From the NCBI GenBank assembly GCA_016194705.1, contig JACQAZ010000011.1:24243-88242 (forward strand): a DNA stretch of 64,000 nt. Reading direction: 5' to 3'. The notes beneath the pieces are model-generated. The model ran no database searches, was not told the origin of the DNA, and saw only the letters and a list, made by a program, of their open reading frames with translations. The translations under genes and the position numbers were made by a program. Numbering within the stretch: the stretch's first letter is position 1; each line of letters begins with the position of its first letter. Below are positions 60,505 to 64,000 of this stretch, one piece after another. Source of the stretch: Elusimicrobiota bacterium. Lineage in GTDB: Bacteria > Elusimicrobiota > Elusimicrobia > UBA1565 > UBA9628.

Positions 60505-61650
60505 ATGATCCTCTGGCTCTGCTCCTGGCTGGCCGCGGCGTCGGCCGCCGCGCCGCCGCGCGTCGCGGACGCCGAGCTTTCGCCGATCGTCGAGGCGATC
60601 TACGATGTCCAGTTCTCCAGCGCTGCGGCCGCCGCCGAACGCTTCATGGCCGACCATCACGGGCATCCCGCCGGGGCGTTCTACCGGGGGATGGTCGCCT
60701 ACCAGAGCTACATGCTCGACGAAACGCGCTCCACGGCCGCGCTCAAGGCCTTCGAAGCCGACATCGCGGAGGCGGCCGCCCTGGCTCAGGCCTGGACCTC
60801 GACCGAGCCCGCCCAGGGCTACTACTACCTGGGCGGCGCCGAGGGCTTCCACGCCCGCTCGCTCGTCGCGCAGAAGCGCTTCCTCAAGGCCGCCTCCGAG
60901 GGCAGCCGAAGCATCAAGCACCTGCGGCGCGCCTTTGAGCTCGATCCCAGCCTCGAGGACGCCTACCTCGGCCTCGGGATGTACCATTATTTCCGCACGC
61001 GCATCCCGACCGCGGCCAAGCCCTTCGCCTTCCTGCTCTTCGGCGAATGGGGAAACCGCGACCTAGGCCTCTCGGAGCTCGAGCGCGCGGCCGAGAAGGG
61101 CGGCCTGGCGCGGGCCGAGGCGCGCTCGGTGCTCGCGACGATCTACTGCTGCTCCGACGACGCCCAGCCGGCCAAGGCCGAGCCCCTGCTGCGCGAGCTC
61201 ATGGCCCGCTACCCGCACAATCCCGTCTACCGATTGCGCGCGGCCTACGTCGCCGAGCTGCTCGGGCAATGGGAGCAGGCCGCAGCACTCGCCGACCCCG
61301 ACGGCGCCTGGGTCGCGGGGCTCGAGCCGGCCTCGCTCAGGGCCGACGCGCGCGCCGCCGCCTTATACCGCGAGGCCGAGGCCTGGGTCCTGGGCGGCAA
61401 GCCGGAGAAAGTAGAGGCTCCCCTGGACGAGCTGGAGAAAAGGAGCCTGCCGGCGCCGCTGGTCGATTGGGTGCTCCTGCGGCGCGCCAACGTCTATGAC
61501 TCGCAGGGAAACAGGTTGGAGGCCGATCGGCTCTACCGCGCAATCCGGGATCCCGAGGCCGCCCGCGCCGCGCGGCAACACCTCAAGCTGCGCTATCCCA
61601 AAGGGCCCAAAGCAGTCAAGCCTCCGACGGGCATCGAAGCCCCCTCTTGA
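60505..61650 (+). CDS. Secreted TPR-repeat protein
   Basis: 381 residues with a short signal peptide MILWLCSWLAAASAA. The mature protein is almost entirely helical repeats: SIKHLRRAFELDPSLEDAYL, LGLSELERAAEKGGLARAEA, LLRELMARYPHNPVYRLRAA and WVLLRRANVYDSQGNRLEAD are TPR-like. It is probably a protein-binding scaffold in the periplasm. Partners are unknown. It is divergent from ndk. Confidence 0.75.
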   Translation: MILWLCSWLAAASAAAPPRVADAELSPIVEAIYDVQFSSAAAAAERFMADHHGHPAGAFYRGMVAYQSYMLDETRSTAALKAFEADIAEAAALAQAWTSTEPAQGYYYLGGAEGFHARSLVAQKRFLKAASEGSRSIKHLRRAFELDPSLEDAYLGLGMYHYFRTRIPTAAKPFAFLLFGEWGNRDLGLSELERAAEKGGLARAEARSVLATIYCCSDDAQPAKAEPLLRELMARYPHNPVYRLRAAYVAELLGQWEQAAALADPDGAWVAGLEPASLRADARAAALYREAEAWVLGGKPEKVEAPLDELEKRSLPAPLVDWVLLRRANVYDSQGNRLEADRLYRAIRDPEAARAARQHLKLRYPKGPKAVKPPTGIEAPS

Positions 61651-61676
61651 TCCCGGGCGCGCGCGAGAGATATAGT
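61647..61676 (+). promoter_or_regulatory. Promoter of the CxxCH protein gene
   Basis: TTGATC (61647-61652), 18 bases, TATAGT (61671-61676). The predicted start is near 61684. Confidence 0.55.
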
Positions 61677-61704
61677 TGTGGATATGCATCAACGAGGTGC
61701 TTAC

Positions 61705-62013
61705 ATGTCCAAGCTCTTGATCATCGTCGCCGTATTGGGATTGGCATCGGTCTCGTCCTGGGCCGCCGAGGAGCCTTGCCAACAGAAGGAGTTCAAGACG
61801 AAGCTCGTCAAGGATGCCTGCACGAAGGGCGGCCAGAAGGAGGCGAAGGCCGTCATGAAGAAATTCATGCAGGACGCCAAGCTCCTCAGCTGCAACGCGT
61901 GCCACACCAAGCTGGCCCCGAAATACGAGTTGGCGAAGGACGGCCTCGATCAGTTCAAGAAGGCCGGCGGAAAGCTGCTCTCCGACAAGGACGACGCAGC
62001 CAAGCCCAAGTAG
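61705..62013 (+). CDS. Small secreted protein with one CxxCH heme-type motif
   Basis: 102 residues. ATG 61705 was chosen for GAGGTG eight bases upstream and the clean signal peptide MSKLLIIVAVLGLASVSSWA. An in-frame ATG at 61684 sits seven bases after the -10 box. The mature protein has SCNACHTKLAPKYELAKDGL, a single CxxCH as in c-type cytochromes, and two further cysteines (EEPCQQKEF, VKDACTKGG). A sixth heme ligand is not obvious. It may be a monoheme cytochrome or a disulfide protein. Confidence 0.7.
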   Translation: MSKLLIIVAVLGLASVSSWAAEEPCQQKEFKTKLVKDACTKGGQKEAKAVMKKFMQDAKLLSCNACHTKLAPKYELAKDGLDQFKKAGGKLLSDKDDAAKPK

Positions 62014-62046
62014 CGAAGCGGCGGTTCTAAAGCATGTGGGCTGCCC

Positions 62047-62075
62047 TTGACGGCAGCGCATGCCGGGGCTATAGT
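62047..62075 (+). promoter_or_regulatory. Promoter of the membrane protein gene at 62083 (leaderless type)
   Basis: TTGACG (62047-62052), 17 bases, TATAGT (62070-62075), seven bases to the ATG. Transcription should start at the A of the start codon. Confidence 0.65.
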
Positions 62076-62082
62076 CATTGAT

Positions 62083-62535
62083 ATGACGCCGCTCGTCGGC
62101 GAGATCGCGTTCTCCGTCGTCTATCTCGCCCTTTACGCCGTCGTATTCTTCTGCGCGCTGGGCGCGATCCAAAGGTTCCATGAGCGGCAGGACCCGTCGG
62201 CCCCCGGCCGTCTCAAGGACGCCTTGGGGTTTGTCTGGGCGCTCGCCGAAGAATTCGTGCCCGGCCTGTTTTCGCTGGTGATCCCTATCGGCCTGTCGGC
62301 CGCCGTCACCGTGCTGCCGTATCTAGAGGGAAGATCCCGAGTGCATGCGCTCCTTGCGCACGAGTCGGTCCAGGCGGCCCAAGCCGCTTCGGGCGTTTTT
62401 TCCTCTCCCGACGGCCTCACGATATTCTGCGTGTTGGCGCTGTCATGCGCGAACGTTTTTCTTGCGGTCGCCTTGGCCCGGCCCAACTGGGTGGTCTTCT
62501 ATAGGAAGAAGATCTATCCCTCCGGCAGATTCTGA
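62083..62535 (+). CDS. Polytopic membrane protein, unknown
   Basis: 150 residues with about four hydrophobic segments: IAFSVVYLALYAVVFFCALG, FVPGLFSLVIPIGLSAAVTV, a middle region, and IFCVLALSCANVFLAVALA. No homologue is recognised. ATG 62083 was chosen over the upstream in-frame start at 62047 because that codon is part of the -35 box. There is no Shine-Dalgarno, consistent with a leaderless mRNA. It converges with the next gene. Confidence 0.6.
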   Translation: MTPLVGEIAFSVVYLALYAVVFFCALGAIQRFHERQDPSAPGRLKDALGFVWALAEEFVPGLFSLVIPIGLSAAVTVLPYLEGRSRVHALLAHESVQAAQAASGVFSSPDGLTIFCVLALSCANVFLAVALARPNWVVFYRKKIYPSGRF

Positions 62536-62544
62536 AGGCGAGGG

Positions 62545-63489
62545 TCAGTTGCAGCGGTGGTTGCCGCCAACGATCGAGGCGTAGACCTTGGGGTCGAACG
62601 CGGCGTTGTCGGCGGGCCCCTGGGCGATCGCCGCGCAGTCGGCGTTCCCGTCCGTGCAGCGACCGAAGACGATCATAGCACCCATCGCGTCGATCGGCGA
62701 GGCGAGCTCGTTCTCGTACTCCACGGTCAGCTCGAGCCGGTCGCCCTTGCGCAAGGCCACGCCTTGCGGCAGCTCGACCTGGTCGACATCCGAGATGCGG
62801 CCGCCCTTGTAACGGGGGCGGATCTCGGCGATGAGCCGGCCGCGCGTCTTGTCGACCAGCGCGAGCCTTCGCCCGTGCTCGTGGATGTGCGCCGAGACAT
62901 GATGGATCACGTAATCGCGCGTGACCTCATAGGACCGCCGGCGCGTGTCCTTGGACTTGGGCCCCACGTAGTAGCCCCAGTTCCCCGGGGCGACGCTCGG
63001 GGGCTGCTCGAAGACGCTCATCATCTGAGGATAGAGCTTCACGAGGCCCTCGGCCCCTTGGGGCGCGTACTCAAAGCGCAGCTCGCTCTTGACCCCCTTG
63101 AGGGGCGCGTGCTCCGGATTGTTGTAGGCGGCCTCCGCCGCGAGCTCGCCCTCGAGCGCGATCGCGAAGCCCTTGGGGACGCGGATCTCCTTGGTGTAGC
63201 CGTCGAGCAGGACCTTGCGCCCGTGATGGAAATTTCGATAGCTCGGACCGACGTTGGTGTGGCAGATGTAGCTTCCCTCGATGGCGCGCCCCGTCTCGTC
63301 GCGGGTCGACAGCCCCACGGCGGTCAGCGGCCGCTCACTGCCCTCGATCTTGACCCTGGGCCCGGGCATGACCATCAGCGTGTCGGCGGGCAGTTCGTAA
63401 GGCCCGAACTCGGCCAGCCGGTCCTCGGCCGCGGCGGGAAGGAAGAGCGAAAGCGCGACCATGGAGACGGCGAGCCGGAGAGGCGCCAT
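62545..63489 (-). CDS. Secreted copper type II monooxygenase-like protein
   Basis: 314 residues from ATG 63489 with signal peptide MAPLRLAVSMVALSLFLPAA. The motif HHVSAHIHEHGRRLALVD matches the HxHxxG copper site of the PHM/DBH-type C-terminal domain, and GSYICHTNVGPSYRNFHHG adds possible ligands. Cysteines at the C-terminus (RCTDGNADCAAI, GGNHRCN) may form disulfides. The upstream GTG 63498 overlaps the predicted -10 box, so it is less likely. The reaction and substrate are unknown. Confidence 0.7.
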   Translation of the reverse strand: MAPLRLAVSMVALSLFLPAAAEDRLAEFGPYELPADTLMVMPGPRVKIEGSERPLTAVGLSTRDETGRAIEGSYICHTNVGPSYRNFHHGRKVLLDGYTKEIRVPKGFAIALEGELAAEAAYNNPEHAPLKGVKSELRFEYAPQGAEGLVKLYPQMMSVFEQPPSVAPGNWGYYVGPKSKDTRRRSYEVTRDYVIHHVSAHIHEHGRRLALVDKTRGRLIAEIRPRYKGGRISDVDQVELPQGVALRKGDRLELTVEYENELASPIDAMGAMIVFGRCTDGNADCAAIAQGPADNAAFDPKVYASIVGGNHRCN

Positions 63490-63496
63490 GGACGGC

Positions 63497-63526
63497 ACTT
63501 TAACAACCTTTCAGGGCGAGCGTCAA
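63497..63526 (-). promoter_or_regulatory. Promoter of the gene at 63489 (leaderless type)
   Basis: Minus strand: TTGACG (63521-63526), 18 bases, TAAAGT (63497-63502), seven bases to the ATG. Confidence 0.6.
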
Positions 63527-63583
63527 TGCTCCGTCATGACGGCCTTCTCGACCTCACCCAGTTTTTGAAACGCTGTTTTAAAA

Positions 63584-63606
63584 CTTTTGGCGCGAAGCGC
63601 CAAAAG
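63584..63606 (-). terminator. Intrinsic terminator
   Basis: Minus strand: CTTTTGGCGC, loop TTC, GCGCCAAAAG, then TTTT. A perfect 10-bp stem. Confidence 0.65.
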
Positions 63607-63687
63607 CGCCCGCCGCAGGCGCCGCACGGTTGACCGGCAGCCGCCGGCCTTGAAGAATTTCTTCGGGATTCTCGACGGCCGTCGGTT

Positions 63688-63727
63688 GCGCGCGACCAGC
63701 TGTAGACGTCTATAGCTGGTCGCGCGC
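63688..63727. repeat. 40-bp near-perfect palindrome
   Basis: Arms GCGCGCGACCAGCT (63688-63701) and AGCTGGTCGCGCGC (63714-63727) match fully; the 12-base centre contains the palindrome TAGACGTCTA. Only one pair of the 20 fails. Confidence 0.8.
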
Positions 63728-63866
63728 TCAAAAAGAATGCCTGGCCCTCGACTTGCCAAACTCTCCACGTTTCGCCGAGGAAAGCTGCGCAAAGTGAGGA
63801 CCAGGCAGGATGCCGCGGACACGGCTATCCAAGGCGATACTATCACAGGTTGGTGGGTTTGTTCAA

Positions 63867-64000
63867 ACGCTCCGAGAAGGTCCCCAAATCCTCAGATAAG
63901 CCCTGAACGACGTTGACGAGCGCGCGAGCGAAGCTCGCGCGCAACCGCACCGCGCGCTGTTTGCGCGGGGCGGCAGCAAGAATGCCCGGATCAGCACGGC
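63867..64000. other. Gene-poor right end with hairpin
   Basis: No supported gene. A perfect 10-bp hairpin (GCGCGCGAGC, loop GAA, GCTCGCGCGC; 63920-63942) and a CCGCGC/GCGCGG pair further on are present. A gene may begin beyond the window edge. Confidence 0.5.

Larger units (their letters stand above)
63578..63866 (-). ncRNA. Candidate structured non-coding RNA region
   Basis: Minus strand: TTGAAC (63861-63866) with GATAGT 16 bases on (63839-63844) or TAGTAT 18 bases on, and about 230 bases later a terminator (63584-63606 plus TTTT). Between them are an 11-bp long-range pairing (63796-63806 with 63739-63749, one mismatch) and a 14-bp stem (63688-63727). An open frame of 107 codons (63523-63846) crosses it, but it has no ribosome-binding site and runs through all the stems. 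No known RNA family is recognised. Confidence 0.35.

Noticed and set aside
63739..63806. RNase P RNA, suggested by GAGGAAAG
   Set aside because: The following bases do not match the conserved AGTCCGGGC stretch and the other conserved regions are missing.
63523..63846. 107-codon minus-strand frame as a gene
   Set aside because: Arg-rich, no ribosome-binding site, and it runs through three strong stem-loops and a terminator; a non-coding reading fits better, though not proven.

Overview
The window is GC-rich, almost fully coding DNA of a bacterial chromosome with a Gram-negative-type envelope: an MlaFED lipid transporter, many signal peptides and one small lipoprotein. Several secreted proteins have a signal peptide, then a long Ala/Pro/Ser linker, then a domain. 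With the rpsF-ssb-rpsR-rplI-dnaB-alr order, this makes me suspect Elusimicrobiota or a relative. That assignment is inference; no rRNA gene is present to test it. I see no tRNA, rRNA, CRISPR array, insertion sequence or prophage.

Layout. 1-6285 (minus): one operon rpsF-ssb-rpsR-rplI-dnaB-alr-mlaE-mlaF-mlaD, cut by the left edge. 6389-10446 (plus): a TPR protein, an excisionase-type HTH protein, a 73-residue tandem-repeat protein with strong expression signals, then panE-folD-msrB and a small membrane protein. 10453-15580: pruA, htpX, a frameshifted coiled-coil gene, phhB and a FIST protein. 15619-19815 (minus): a thioredoxin-like/DUF255 protein, nadA, a glycerophosphodiesterase and a PHP phosphoesterase. 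19823-26167 (minus): sufB-sufC-sufD-sufS-sufU-sufT-iscR-nfu, with an IscR operator over its promoter. 26354-31135 (plus): a zinc-ribbon membrane protein, a DUF4015 glycosidase and an M16 peptidase split by an in-frame TAG. 31129-35753: an SseB/TPR protein, def, a membrane protein and a GT-C-like membrane protein. 35939-40577 (plus): a secreted protein, an ABC-2 exporter, a PilZ protein and a GH113 mannanase-like enzyme. 40574-45900: an acetyltransferase, namZ, a symporter and nagZ, probably peptidoglycan salvage, with two matching palindromic operators in the divergent promoter region. 45980-51504: secreted proteins, a PPC-domain protein, two hydrolases and a SUI1/YciH factor. 51532-56556 (minus): a secreted protein of unknown function and a 1280-residue ATP-grasp/MFS fusion behind an attenuator-like leader. 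56850-62535: a lipoprotein, ndk, a hydrolase, murQ, a frameshifted esterase, a TPR protein, a small CxxCH protein and a membrane protein. 62545-64000: a copper-monooxygenase-like secreted protein and a 500-base gene-poor end rich in hairpins.

Two themes cross the window. First, many genes have a -10 hexamer ending 6-8 bases before the start codon, often with a -35 box 17-18 bases further up, so many mRNAs are probably leaderless. Second, intergenic spaces carry unrelated long palindromes. Three reading frames are broken (13185, 28217 and 58101); the sequence alone cannot separate real mutation from assembly error.

The most unusual locus is 52714-56763. A signal peptide, an ATP-grasp ligase-like domain, a PepSY-like region and an MFS transporter lie in one protein. 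Its leader encodes a possible 33-residue peptide and can fold into a terminator or a competing antiterminator.
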